From Rhodospirillales bacterium (lineage in GTDB: Bacteria; Pseudomonadota; Alphaproteobacteria; Rhodospirillales; Casp-alpha2): 61,142 nt of DNA. The notes under the pieces were generated by a model that saw only the letters and a list, made by a program, of their open reading frames with translations, was not told the DNA's origin and ran no database searches. This document shows positions 9,592 to 17,862 of the stretch, piece after piece. The translations under genes and the position numbers were made by a program. The number at the start of each line of letters is the position of its first letter. Within the stretch, counting starts at the first letter, position 1. Location of the stretch: contig JAJFII010000059.1 of assembly GCA_021775095.1 (NCBI GenBank), positions 1-61,142 on the forward strand, read 5' to 3'.

Positions 9592-10407
9592 ATGGAACGA
9601 ACCGTGTTGCTTGCCGGTTGCGGTAAAATGGGTGAGGCCATGTTGTCGGGCTGGATTGAGCGTGGAATTCCCGCGTCCGGCATCTCTATTGTTGAACCCA
9701 ACGAGCAGACGGCAGCCAACCTGCGGGCGACCTACGCCGTCAGCACCTACTCAAGCCCCGACGCGGTCCCCGAGGGCGTTTCGCCGGATTTTGTTGTTTT
9801 TGCCGTCAAACCGCAAATGATGGACCTGGTTGCGCCAGCCTATGCCCGGTTTAAAGCCCCGGCGACAGCTTTTTTATCGATTGCGGCCGGTAAAACCGTC
9901 GACTATTTCGAAAAAGCTCTGGGTGATGATGCGGTGATCGTGCGGGCCATGCCCAATACGCCCGCCGCCGTCCGCCGCGGCATAACTGTGATGTTCGCCA
10001 ATCCCCGCGTCAGCCCGGACCAGAAGGCTGCCTGTGACGACCTGCTGCAGGCGGTCGGCAGCGTTGAATGGACCGATAGTGAGGGCGCCCTTGACGGCGT
10101 GACGGCACTTTCTGGCGGTGGCCCGGCCTACGTGTTTTTACTGGTGGAGGTTATGGCGGAAGCCGGCAAACAAGCCGGTCTACCTGACGCCTTGGCGGAT
10201 CGCCTGGCCCGCGAGACCGTTTCCGGAGCCGGTGAATTGTTGCGCCAATCGGATGATTCGCCGGCGACACTGCGAATCAACGTCACCAGCCCGGCCGGCA
10301 CCACAGCCGAAGCCCTGGCCGTGTTGATGGCCGAAAATGGCATGCAAGCGTTGATGACAAAAGCCGTAGCGGCGGCGAAAAAACGATCTGAAGAGCTGGC
10401 CGGCTAA
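9592..10407 (+). CDS. proC: Pyrroline-5-carboxylate reductase
   Basis: Last step of proline synthesis, using NAD(P)H. 271 residues. N-terminal nucleotide-binding stretch LLAGCGKMGEAMLSGW; FAVKPQMM near residue 70; RAMPNTPAAVRRG near 118; family signature region LSGGGPAYVF near 165; C-terminal VTSPAGTTAEAL near 230. proB and proA, the earlier steps, are in this window at 43-46 kb. Confidence 0.96.
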   Translation: MERTVLLAGCGKMGEAMLSGWIERGIPASGISIVEPNEQTAANLRATYAVSTYSSPDAVPEGVSPDFVVFAVKPQMMDLVAPAYARFKAPATAFLSIAAGKTVDYFEKALGDDAVIVRAMPNTPAAVRRGITVMFANPRVSPDQKAACDDLLQAVGSVEWTDSEGALDGVTALSGGGPAYVFLLVEVMAEAGKQAGLPDALADRLARETVSGAGELLRQSDDSPATLRINVTSPAGTTAEALAVLMAENGMQALMTKAVAAAKKRSEELAG

Positions 10408-10667
10408 TCATTTCCTCGCCGACGGGAGCCGCAACGCTCAACCGGCAGCATTTCCCGGACGCTGTCGTCTTAAAAATCTGCATCGCCTTATCCGCCGGAA
10501 GAACCTGATTTCGGTAAGCGTGTTTTTAGAGCGATGGTTGGCGGTTATTATATGTATAGGGAAAAGCGTCGCGAAGGCTGATCGGCTGGCAATTCAGGAC
10601 ATTGGAATTTTTTGCCTTTTTGCGTTAAGTTAGTCATCTGTGTTTTTTGATATACGGGTTGACTGTT

Positions 10668-11252
10668 ATGGCAAAAAAACCATCCCCAGACATGGCTTTG
10701 CAAGGGCAGGTCATCGAAAGTGCGTTAAACTTGGCTTCAGAGCACGGCTGGCGCCACGTATCGTTAGCCGAAATTGCCGACAAAGCAAACCTTTCCAATT
10801 CGCAATTACGATCCCTACTGCCCACCAAAGGCGCGCTTATCGGCCTTATGGTTCGGCACACCGACACACAGTTGTTGCAGAACTTAGAACCCTTTGATGG
10901 CGACGAAGGGGCCCGCGAACGCCTGTTCGACATCCTGATGGCGCGATTCGATATCCTGACACCCCACCGGACCGGCATTGCTGCCGTGCTCCGGGACGGT
11001 CCGTCCGACCCCCTATCCCTGGTTCGTCAGATCTGTTGTTTCCACGCCTCAATGAAAGCGATGCTTGACGCTGCCCAAATACCAACCTCAGGCCCATTTG
11101 GAGCGCTTCGCATCAAAGGCGGCATGGCTGTTTATGCAGCGACATTCCGTGTCTGGCTCGGCGACGACAGCCCGGATATGGCAAAAACCATGGCGGCCCT
11201 CGATAAAACTCTCCTGTCGATCGATAGGTTCGCCTGCCACCTGCCCGGCTAA
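10668..11252 (+). CDS. TetR-family transcriptional regulator
   Basis: About 194 residues from the ATG at 10668 (MAKKPSPDMAL); an in-frame ATG 21 bases earlier is less likely. The N-terminal TetR DNA-binding helix-turn-helix is visible: QVIESALNLASEHGW followed by SLAEIADKANLSNSQLRSLL. The C-terminal ligand/dimer domain is not assignable. It lies directly upstream of, and in the same direction as, the phasin, but the phasin has its own promoter. Whether it controls the phasin is not shown. Confidence 0.82.
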   Translation: MAKKPSPDMALQGQVIESALNLASEHGWRHVSLAEIADKANLSNSQLRSLLPTKGALIGLMVRHTDTQLLQNLEPFDGDEGARERLFDILMARFDILTPHRTGIAAVLRDGPSDPLSLVRQICCFHASMKAMLDAAQIPTSGPFGALRIKGGMAVYAATFRVWLGDDSPDMAKTMAALDKTLLSIDRFACHLPG

Positions 11253-11308
11253 ACCGGTCTTCCCGCGTCCTTACACCCGATATATTGCAGTCGCGAAATT
11301 ATTTTTTG

Positions 11309-11374
11309 TGCAGTGCAACATTTTTATTGACATCCGTTCCAAATGGGCCCATATAAGGGTCATGTTGCACTGCA
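11309..11374 (+). promoter_or_regulatory. Phasin promoter bracketed by an inverted TGCA-rich operator pair
   Basis: A perfect 13-base inverted repeat, TGCAGTGCAACAT at 11309-11321 and ATGTTGCACTGCA at 11362-11374, flanks a sigma-70-like promoter: TTGACA at 11327-11332 and CATATA at 11350-11355, spacer 17. A third half-site, TATATTGCAGT, starts at 11281 and is the reverse complement of the right end of the second site. The layout suits repression by a dimeric regulator looping over the promoter. TGCA-rich sites are known for the PHA-sensing repressor PhaR upstream of phasin genes; that assignment is inference. Confidence 0.7.
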
Positions 11375-11425
11375 ATATAATTTTTACTTTCCCTGGCGAT
11401 AACGCCAGCACCAAGGAGAACTACC

Positions 11426-11905
11426 ATGACCAAAGCATCCAACCCGTTTCAGGCATTTGATATGACTAAATTTGTCGCTGACTTTGATCCGTCGAAATTT
11501 ACCGCCGATTTCACAAAGCTGACAAAAGACATGAACATCCCGACCGTTGATGTGGACGCTGTTGTAAAATCCCAACAGAAAAACATTGAAGCGTTAACGG
11601 CGGCCAATAAAGCGGCAACCGAGAACGTAAAAGCCCTGGCTCAGCGGCAAACTGAAATCATCCAGGAAACCATGAAGGAGACGCAATCGGTGATCGACAG
11701 CATGGCAAAAAGCAAAACTCCACAGGACGCCGTAGCCAAACAAGCTGATTTTGTAAAATCTGCCTTCGAATCGGCTTTCACCAACATGCGTGAAATCGCC
11801 GATATGATGACGGCGACAAACAAAGAAAGCCTGGACAAGTTCAACAGCCGTGTTGCTGAGAACTTCGAAGAAATGCAAGCTTTGGGTATTAAGTTCAAAA
11901 ACTAA
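11426..11905 (+). CDS. phaP: Phasin family protein (PHA granule-associated)
   Basis: 159 residues, largely amphipathic helix rich in Ala, Lys, Thr and Glu. Key stretch: QQKNIEALTAANKAATENVKALAQRQTEI from about residue 50, the usual Phasin_2 motif, then ETQSVIDSMAKSKTPQDAVAKQADF. Coats polyhydroxyalkanoate granules. Preceded by an AAGGAG ribosome-binding site and its own promoter; followed by a strong terminator, so it is monocistronic. Confidence 0.92.
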   Translation: MTKASNPFQAFDMTKFVADFDPSKFTADFTKLTKDMNIPTVDVDAVVKSQQKNIEALTAANKAATENVKALAQRQTEIIQETMKETQSVIDSMAKSKTPQDAVAKQADFVKSAFESAFTNMREIADMMTATNKESLDKFNSRVAENFEEMQALGIKFKN

Positions 11906-11924
11906 TATCCGATTTTGCTTTCTC

Positions 11925-11965
11925 AAAAGGCCGTACGCTGCCGAGGCAGTGTGCGGCCTTTTTTT
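11925..11965 (+). terminator. Rho-independent terminator after the phasin
   Basis: AAAAGGCCGTACGCTGCC, loop GA, then GGCAGTGTGCGGCC followed by a run of seven T. The 14-base stem has only two G-U-type positions. It starts 20 bases after the phasin stop codon. Confidence 0.92.
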
Positions 11966-12065
11966 GTCTGGTTCGCCGGTATTCTTGGCATTAAAGATGA
12001 CCATCATCCTTGACGGATAATCAGAATTGTATGAATTGAATAAGTCCTGAACCCTGGGAGGCAAT

Positions 12066-12401
12066 ATGACCATCGAATATAAAGATTTTAGCAATGTCGA
12101 TATCCGCGTCGGTACGGTAACCAGATCGGAAATTTATGCCGAGGCCCGGCACCCGGCCCTCAAATTATGGATAGATTTTGGTCCCGATATGGGCGAGAAA
12201 AAAACCTCCGCACAGATTGCCAAACACTACACGCCGGAGCAGATGATCGGCAGACAGGTTGCGGCTGTGGTCAATTTTGCGCCAAAGCAGATCGGTAAAT
12301 TTATGTCGGAAGTTCTGGTTGTAGGTTTCCCTGACGCTGAAAATGAGGTTGTCCTGCTGCAGCCCTCATTGCCGGTGCCCAACGGCGGACGTTTGTATTG
12401 A
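12066..12401 (+). CDS. csaA: tRNA-binding domain protein, CsaA type
   Basis: 111 residues, a stand-alone EMAP/tRNA-binding OB fold. Motifs: FSNVDIRVGTV at the N-terminus, HPALKLWIDFG, and AVVNFAPKQIGKFMSEVLVVGF. CsaA proteins have export-chaperone-like activity in Bacillus and bind tRNA; the cellular role in alphaproteobacteria is unsettled. A GGGAGG Shine-Dalgarno precedes the ATG. Convergent with the response regulator, with a palindromic repeat between them. Confidence 0.93.
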   Translation: MTIEYKDFSNVDIRVGTVTRSEIYAEARHPALKLWIDFGPDMGEKKTSAQIAKHYTPEQMIGRQVAAVVNFAPKQIGKFMSEVLVVGFPDAENEVVLLQPSLPVPNGGRLY

Positions 12402-12410
12402 TCGGCCTGA

Positions 12411-12549
12411 GCATTTCCGGGGTCATGGGACGCACTCTGCTTTTATTTTGTGACAAGGTGGGCACCGCAACGCGATGCGGTGTATCGGGCAAGAGGCACG
12501 ATGCTGTCAGGGAATAAAAGCAGAGTGCGTCCTGTTATCCCGGAAGTGC
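12411..12549. repeat. Palindromic intergenic repeat element, copy 1
   Basis: About 139 bases with imperfect terminal inverted repeats of about 45 bases. A perfect 20-base core pair lies at 12428-12447 and 12513-12532. The centre has a further hairpin, CACCGCA...TGCGGTG, around 12463-12482. The left half, GCATTTCCGGGGTCAT, and the core from GTGACAAGG to GGAATAAA recur at 58197-58325 in opposite orientation. It lies 9 bases after csaA and just before the response regulator stop, between convergent genes. No ORF inside. It could be a MITE-like element or a structured 3' RNA element. Confidence 0.8.
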
Positions 12550-12554
12550 CCTAA

Positions 12555-13238
12555 TCAGATAACAATTGAATTTTCCGGGGTCACCCGAGAGGTCAGGCCT
12601 AAAGAATCCGCTTTGATGACCGCCTGGGTCCGGTTGTTGACGTCAAGTACCTTCAGTAATGCCGTAACATGCAACTTTATTGTCCCCTCCGCTAATTTCA
12701 GTTCAGAGGCAATTTCCCGATTTGAATACCCCCGCGCGATCAGCGCCAGGACATCTCCCTGCCGGGGTGTCAAACGGGCACTTTTACCGTCGGTTTGCCA
12801 TGGTTCAGCAGGATTGGAAAGCCGGTTCTCCTGCATCAGATTGGGCGGCAGATAGACACCACCGGAAAATACCAATTTAAGGGCATTCAGGACAATGCGG
12901 GGTTCCAGGGTTTTGGGAATGTAACCGGACGCGCCGCAGGCCATGGCTTGCCGGATTTCCGGTCCCCGATCGAGAGCCGAGACAACAACAAACGGAACCG
13001 CTCCCAATTCGCTATGCAGGTGACGCAATCCCTTAAAATTATTCAGACCCGGCATCGACAAATCGACCAGAGCCAGGTCAAGCTTTGACACATCACGTGC
13101 CACTGTGATGGCATCGGGATAATTCGCCGCTTCCAGGGTCTCGATGTTGCCGTCCAGCTGTTTCAGCAGGTATTTCATTCCGCTGCGAAAAAGCGCGTGA
13201 TCATCGGCCAGCAATATTGTTCTTTTTGCGGTGTCCAT
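12555..13238 (-). CDS. Orphan response regulator, receiver plus LuxR-type HTH
   Basis: About 227 residues from MDTAKRTILLADDHALF; an in-frame start 30 bases upstream gives a non-conserved leader. The receiver domain (about 5-120) has the acidic DD pair, the phosphoacceptor Asp in LALVDLSMPGL, and KTL near residue 107. The C-terminal LuxR/NarL HTH begins LTPRQGDVLALIARGYSNREIA and continues through the recognition helix TIKLHVTALLKVL. No kinase of the NarX/hybrid type is adjacent; the neighbouring kinase pairs with an OmpR-type regulator. The input signal is unknown. Confidence 0.88.
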   Translation of the reverse strand: MDTAKRTILLADDHALFRSGMKYLLKQLDGNIETLEAANYPDAITVARDVSKLDLALVDLSMPGLNNFKGLRHLHSELGAVPFVVVSALDRGPEIRQAMACGASGYIPKTLEPRIVLNALKLVFSGGVYLPPNLMQENRLSNPAEPWQTDGKSARLTPRQGDVLALIARGYSNREIASELKLAEGTIKLHVTALLKVLDVNNRTQAVIKADSLGLTSRVTPENSIVI

Positions 13239-13360
13239 CGCGTAAACTCCAAAATCCACGCAAGCCATTACCAGGGACGTCCACCTACTCTACTGGGACT
13301 TTACATCGGAATCGATACCTTATTCCCAACGGCGTAATCACAATCAATCGATATTCGCGA

Positions 13361-14665
13361 TTAAACAGGAATTCGAATTTTAACCCGCAAACCACCGGTT
13401 GGCGAATCCAGCAATTCAACTTCGCCGCCATGGCTTCGAACCACATCGCGGGTAATTGTCATTCCCAGCCCAATTCCGCCAGTTCCCTGGTTACGCGATC
13501 CCTCAATACGGAAAAACGGCTTAAAGACATCTTCCCGATGCTGTGGCTCAATGCCCGGGCCGTCGTCATCAATAATAACCTCAACCGCATCGTCGCGCAG
13601 GCCGACACGCACCGACACATGGTCGCCGAACCGGGCGGCGTTTTCCACCAAATTGGTAATCGAACGGCCAAAGGCATTCGGTCGCAGGGGAACGACCAGT
13701 TCAGCTTCTGGATGATAATCGATCGGCGTACCGTGCCTTCGCGCCTTGCTTACCACGCCACTAATGAGCGACGTCAGATTGGTCGATTTGGGTTGCTCAG
13801 TGCCTTCGCCTCGGGCAAATGCCAAATACCCTTCCAGCATATGTTCCATTTCAGTCACATCGGATTTCAGGTTACCGGCAGCTTCATTGTCGCTTAGCAT
13901 TTCCAGTTCCAGGCGCATCCGCGTCAGCGGCGTCCGCAAATCATGGGAAACCCCGGCAAGCATATCGGTCCGCTGACGAATTTGCCGGACAATGCGATCA
14001 CGCATGGCCAAAAATGCCGACGCGGCCTGCCTCACTTCAACGGCACCTTCGGGTTTAAAACGCGACACATCACGGCCCTTGCCAAAATTTTCCGCGGCAT
14101 CTGCGAGACGGCGGATCGGGCGCACCTGATTGCGCATAAATACCGTGGCGATGGAAAACAGAATCAACGATGTACCGATCATCCAAAGAACAAATACAAT
14201 TGCCGTTGAGCTGAATAAACGTTTTTTGGGGGCGATTGTCCGTAAGACCCCGCCGGGAAGCTGCACGTTAATGATGACGTATCGCCGCATGGATACGGTA
14301 TCGATGGCGAATGGTTTTCCGACATATTCCTGCAGGGCACGAACCAGCATTTCTTCCATCAGGCCGTCGTCGCCCTTGTGGCCCCGTGTCAAGACCGCAT
14401 CTTTCTCATAATTTATGTCCAAATCGAAACTCAACGATGCAACTGAAAAGATCTCGTCAGAAATCCTGTCGTCAGGCAGCCGACGCATGAGCTCAATCAC
14501 CGCACTGATATCACCGGCAACACTACGCGCCAGCCGCAGGGTGATCTTATCCCAATGGGTTTCATAAAAAATTCCACCTGCCACTAACTGCAGAATAATC
14601 AACGGTGTGACAATAATTAACAGGGACCGCCCGAGCAGGCTTTTGGGCATAAACCGTTTTAACAT
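13361..14665 (-). CDS. EnvZ-like sensor histidine kinase
   Basis: 434 residues, inner membrane. TM1 at about residues 13-33, a periplasmic sensor of about 115 residues, TM2 at about 150-172, then a HAMP domain (VRPIRRLADAAENFGKG). The phosphoacceptor box is GVSHDLRTPLTRMRLE (His near residue 240). The ATPase domain has the N box LVENAARFG, G1 DDDGPGIEP and G2 GTGGIGLGMTI. Start codon 22 bases downstream of the OmpR-type regulator stop, so it is the cognate kinase. Confidence 0.92.
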   Translation of the reverse strand: MLKRFMPKSLLGRSLLIIVTPLIILQLVAGGIFYETHWDKITLRLARSVAGDISAVIELMRRLPDDRISDEIFSVASLSFDLDINYEKDAVLTRGHKGDDGLMEEMLVRALQEYVGKPFAIDTVSMRRYVIINVQLPGGVLRTIAPKKRLFSSTAIVFVLWMIGTSLILFSIATVFMRNQVRPIRRLADAAENFGKGRDVSRFKPEGAVEVRQAASAFLAMRDRIVRQIRQRTDMLAGVSHDLRTPLTRMRLELEMLSDNEAAGNLKSDVTEMEHMLEGYLAFARGEGTEQPKSTNLTSLISGVVSKARRHGTPIDYHPEAELVVPLRPNAFGRSITNLVENAARFGDHVSVRVGLRDDAVEVIIDDDGPGIEPQHREDVFKPFFRIEGSRNQGTGGIGLGMTITRDVVRSHGGEVELLDSPTGGLRVKIRIPV

Positions 14666-14686
14666 GTGACCGGTCTCGCTGGCATA

Positions 14687-15382
14687 TCAGTCAGGCCGTA
14701 AAACATAACCACGTCCGCGCACGGTTTGCAGATAACGGGGCAATTTCGGATCCCGCTCAATCTTGCGACGAAGCCGAGTAACCTGTACATCAACGGCCCG
14801 CCCGCCACCGGTCGTGCCTGTAAGATCAATTAAAGCATCCCGGCTCAAGATTTCCCCAGCCCGAATGGCCAATACCCGGAGCAGCGCAATTTCAATATCT
14901 GTGAGGCGAACAGCACTTCCGCTGACCACAAGTTCGCCGCGCCCCGTCTGAAAAACCGCATCTCCCAATTGGACCTCCACATCTTCTGGTTTTTGCTCGG
15001 GCAGGCGTTTCAGAATATTGTGCAGCCGCAGCACGAGTTCGCGCGGTTCAAACGGTTTAACCAAATAATCATCAGCCCCGTGTTCCAGACCCTTTATCCG
15101 ATCATCGGCCTCCCCCATGGCTGTCAACATGAGGATGGGGACGGAACTGCGTTGGCGGAAATCGGCGGCGAACTCCAGTCCCGTTTCACCTGGCATCATT
15201 AAATCCAGAATAACCAGATCAAATTGCAGTCCCTTGAGTTTGGCCCGCGCGTCGGCGGCGTCTTTTGCCGGAATGACAACAAATCCATTTTCGCTCAGAT
15301 ATTTAACCAACAACTGACGCAACCGGTCATCGTCGTCGACGACAAGGATATGGGGCTGTTCGGCAGAGATCGTGGCGACCAT
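14687..15382 (-). CDS. petR: OmpR-family response regulator, PetR-like
   Basis: 231 residues. The receiver begins ILVVDDDDRLRQLLVKYL, with the phosphoacceptor in DLVILDLMMPGETG and the switch Lys in DDYLVKPFEPREL. The C-terminal winged helix includes VDVQVTRLRRKIE and YLQTVRGRGYVL. Lies 2 bases after a MarR-family gene and before an EnvZ-like kinase. The MarR plus OmpR pairing matches petP-petR of Rhodobacter; the symbol rests on that order and is moderate in certainty. Confidence 0.85.
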   Translation of the reverse strand: MVATISAEQPHILVVDDDDRLRQLLVKYLSENGFVVIPAKDAADARAKLKGLQFDLVILDLMMPGETGLEFAADFRQRSSVPILMLTAMGEADDRIKGLEHGADDYLVKPFEPRELVLRLHNILKRLPEQKPEDVEVQLGDAVFQTGRGELVVSGSAVRLTDIEIALLRVLAIRAGEILSRDALIDLTGTTGGGRAVDVQVTRLRRKIERDPKLPRYLQTVRGRGYVLRPD

Positions 15383-15384
15383 CT

Positions 15385-15927
15385 TTAAGTCCCTTTTGGC
15401 GAGATGTCTGAACCAATATCCGTAAAAAATCCGTCAACCCGTTCCCGGTCTTCGGCATTGATAAGGCCCCGGAGAATTTGCCGAAACCCGGAAATCGCCT
15501 GCGGCCCCGCAGCTAGATAAGCACCGGCAATTCGAAGGCTTTGGCGTTTTGTCAGCTGTTTATCCAATTCCATGCCCTTCGGGGTCAATGCCAGCAGTCG
15601 ACGTCTGCGGTCGGCCGCATCTGTTCGCTGCTCCACAAACCCTTCATCAATCAGTTGCCCCAAAACCCGCGCCAGGCTTTGTTTGGTTATTTTTAATATG
15701 GCCAACAACTGGGTGACGGTAACTTCTGGATTTCGGCCAATAAAATAGACCACCCGGTGGTGGGCCCGACCAAATTCATACTCGTCCAAAATCGCATCGG
15801 CCTCACCGGTAAAGTCACGATAGGCAAAAAACAACAACTCAATCGCCTGACGTAATTGTTCTTCGCTCAGTTCCACAGATTGGTTTATCGCGGCCGCTGT
15901 TTTTTCTGTATCCGTCATTGTTCTCAT
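15385..15927 (-). CDS. petP: MarR-family regulator, PetP-like
   Basis: About 180 residues; an ATG three codons later is an equally good start. The winged-helix core reads VVYFIGRNPEVTVTQLLAILKITKQSLARVLGQLIDEG, then RTDAADRRRRLLALTPKG, typical of MarR. Two bases separate it from the OmpR-type regulator, so they are co-transcribed. Divergent from ilvE across a shared 150-base region. The PetP label follows from adjacency to the PetR-like gene. Confidence 0.83.
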   Translation of the reverse strand: MRTMTDTEKTAAAINQSVELSEEQLRQAIELLFFAYRDFTGEADAILDEYEFGRAHHRVVYFIGRNPEVTVTQLLAILKITKQSLARVLGQLIDEGFVEQRTDAADRRRRLLALTPKGMELDKQLTKRQSLRIAGAYLAAGPQAISGFRQILRGLINAEDRERVDGFFTDIGSDISPKGT

Positions 15928-16077
15928 TACGTAAATTTATCCAGTCATTGGCAAATAGCATAATGCAGCAGATAGGAACCGAAAAAAATATGTCAGTACT
16001 ATTGACTTATTTTCAATCGAATGGTAATTAACGCAAGAACCTATGGTACGAACCTATTTTGACGAAAGATAATTACA
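15928..16077 (+). promoter_or_regulatory. Divergent promoter region of the MarR gene and ilvE
   Basis: For ilvE a plausible promoter is TTGACT at 16002-16007 and TAATTA at 16025-16030, spacer 17. Directly downstream, in what would be the transcript leader, GAACCTAT occurs twice (16037-16044 and 16050-16057), 13 bases apart, a possible operator. Adjacency to a MarR gene makes autoregulation plausible but unproven. Confidence 0.5.
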
Positions 16078-16974
16078 ATGGCTGGACCTGCTTTTGATGA
16101 CCGTGACGGACTGATCTGGTTTAACGGTGAAATGGTACCCTGGCGTGATGCAAATGTTCATGTCCTGACCCACGGATTGCATTATGCATCTTCCGTCTTT
16201 GAGGGCGAACGCGCCTATGGCGGTAATATCTTCAAATTGCGCCAACATACGGAACGTTTGTTTTATTCGGCCGATCAATTGGGATTTGAAATCCCCTATT
16301 CCATGGACGACATCGACGCCGCCTGCAAGGAAACCCTGAAGGTTAATGATATTATCGACGGGTACCTGCGTCCCGTTGCTTGGCGCGGCAGTGAAATGAT
16401 GGGGGTTTCGGCCCAAAACAACCGGATTAACGTCGCCATCGCGGCCTGGGCCTGGCCGTCCTACTTTTCGCCGGAAGCACGCATGAAGGGCATTCGCTTA
16501 AAAACCTCCAAGTGGAAACGTCCGTCGGCTGAAACCGAACCGGTCCACGCCAAGGCCGCCGGCCTTTACATGATCTGCACGCTTTCCAAACATGACGCCG
16601 AACGCGACGGGTATGACGATTCGCTGATGCTGGATTACCGCGGGCGGGTCGCAGAAGCCACAGGCGCCAATATCTTTATGGTCATGGGTGACGGCAAATT
16701 ACATACACCGACACCTGACTGTTTCCTTAACGGGATCACCCGACAAACCGTCATCGAGCTGGCAAAGGCGCGGGGTATCGAGGTTATCGAGCGCGCCATT
16801 ATGCCGGAAGAGCTGGTCAATGCAACGGAAGTTTTCCTGACCGGCACGGCCGCAGAAGTCACTCCCGTTGGTGTCATTGACACGCACAACTTTACGGTTG
16901 GTGAGATCAGCCAATGGATGATGGAAGACTATGACAAGGCCGTTGGCAATGTCCACGCGGCGGCGGCTGAATAG
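16078..16974 (+). CDS. ilvE: Branched-chain amino acid aminotransferase
   Basis: 298 residues, fold-type IV PLP enzyme that interconverts Val, Leu and Ile with their keto acids. Motifs: HVLTHGLHYASSVFEGERAY at about 25-45, the lysine-bearing VHAKAAGLYM near 160, EATGANIFMV near 195, NGITRQTVIELA near 220 and the C-terminal TGTAAEVTPVGVID. Divergent from the MarR/OmpR operon. Confidence 0.95.
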   Translation: MAGPAFDDRDGLIWFNGEMVPWRDANVHVLTHGLHYASSVFEGERAYGGNIFKLRQHTERLFYSADQLGFEIPYSMDDIDAACKETLKVNDIIDGYLRPVAWRGSEMMGVSAQNNRINVAIAAWAWPSYFSPEARMKGIRLKTSKWKRPSAETEPVHAKAAGLYMICTLSKHDAERDGYDDSLMLDYRGRVAEATGANIFMVMGDGKLHTPTPDCFLNGITRQTVIELAKARGIEVIERAIMPEELVNATEVFLTGTAAEVTPVGVIDTHNFTVGEISQWMMEDYDKAVGNVHAAAAE

Positions 16975-17049
16975 ACCCTTGATCACAACGGATTCCCTAA
17001 TGCTTTGGCCATTGCATACGCCTGTCCGTCGCCGGGTAATCCCTTCGCC

Positions 17050-17862
17050 CTAAAAATATCCACCCGGCTGGTTCAGGGCGTTTTCGTTCAGGCGTTCTAC
17101 AATATAGGCGTAGGCATCGTCGACGGAATCGGTCGTATAAAAAAGTTTCAGGTCCTTTTCCGAAATCGTGCCGTATTTGACAAGGGCATCGAGGTTCAAA
17201 ACATCTTTCCAAAACTCCTTGCCGAACAAGACAATGGGCATCCGTTTTTTAGACTTTCCTGTCTGCATCAAAGTCATGGCTTCAAACAATTCGTCCATGG
17301 TGCCAAAACCACCCGGAAACACCACAAGGGCTTTTGCCAAATACAGAAACCAGAATTTACGCATGAAAAAATAATGAAATTCAAAGTTCAGTTCACGGGT
17401 AATATAGGGATTAAAATGTTGCTCAAAAGGCAAGGAAATATTAAATCCTATATTGATGCCACCCGCCTCCGACGCGCCGCGATTGGCGGCCTCCATAATG
17501 CCCGGGCCACCGCCCGTGCAGATCAAAAACCGACGTTTGGTCCCTTCCAATCCCTTTGACCAATTGGTGAGTTTATGGGCAAGTTCTCGGGCCTCCTCAT
17601 AAAACCGCGACATCATGAGGTTCCGCTCGGCGGTTTTTACATCCCGCTTTTCAGCCCGGGCAACTTTCAGGTTCTCTTCAGCAATATCGCGCGGCAGCAG
17701 GCGGGCCGAACCAAAAAAGACTATCGTGTCACTGACCTCATATTGGTCTAACCGTATTTCCGGCTCCAGGTATTCTGATAGGATACGCAGCCCCCGAGCA
17801 TCGGGACTGTTCATAAAAGTGTCATTTTTATAGGCTTTATGGCTGTCGTTGTCATTGCTCAC
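17050..17862 (-). CDS. LOG-family (TIGR00730) Rossmann-fold phosphoribohydrolase-like protein
   Basis: 270 residues. Contains the substrate-binding CTGGGPGIMEAANRGA near residue 115 and the family catalytic motif PGGFGTMDELFE near 185, with an N-terminal IVFFGSARL. LOG proteins cleave nucleoside monophosphates, including cytokinin ribotides; bacterial members of this longer subgroup are mainly AMP/nucleotide nucleosidase-like, so a cytokinin role should not be assumed. The start overlaps the HAD gene stop by 4 bases. Confidence 0.88.
   Translation of the reverse strand: MSNDNDSHKAYKNDTFMNSPDARGLRILSEYLEPEIRLDQYEVSDTIVFFGSARLLPRDIAEENLKVARAEKRDVKTAERNLMMSRFYEEARELAHKLTNWSKGLEGTKRRFLICTGGGPGIMEAANRGASEAGGINIGFNISLPFEQHFNPYITRELNFEFHYFFMRKFWFLYLAKALVVFPGGFGTMDELFEAMTLMQTGKSKKRMPIVLFGKEFWKDVLNLDALVKYGTISEKDLKLFYTTDSVDDAYAYIVERLNENALNQPGGYF

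Noticed and set aside
16699-16986. Minus-strand frame opposite ilvE
   Set aside because: Shadow of the conserved aminotransferase.
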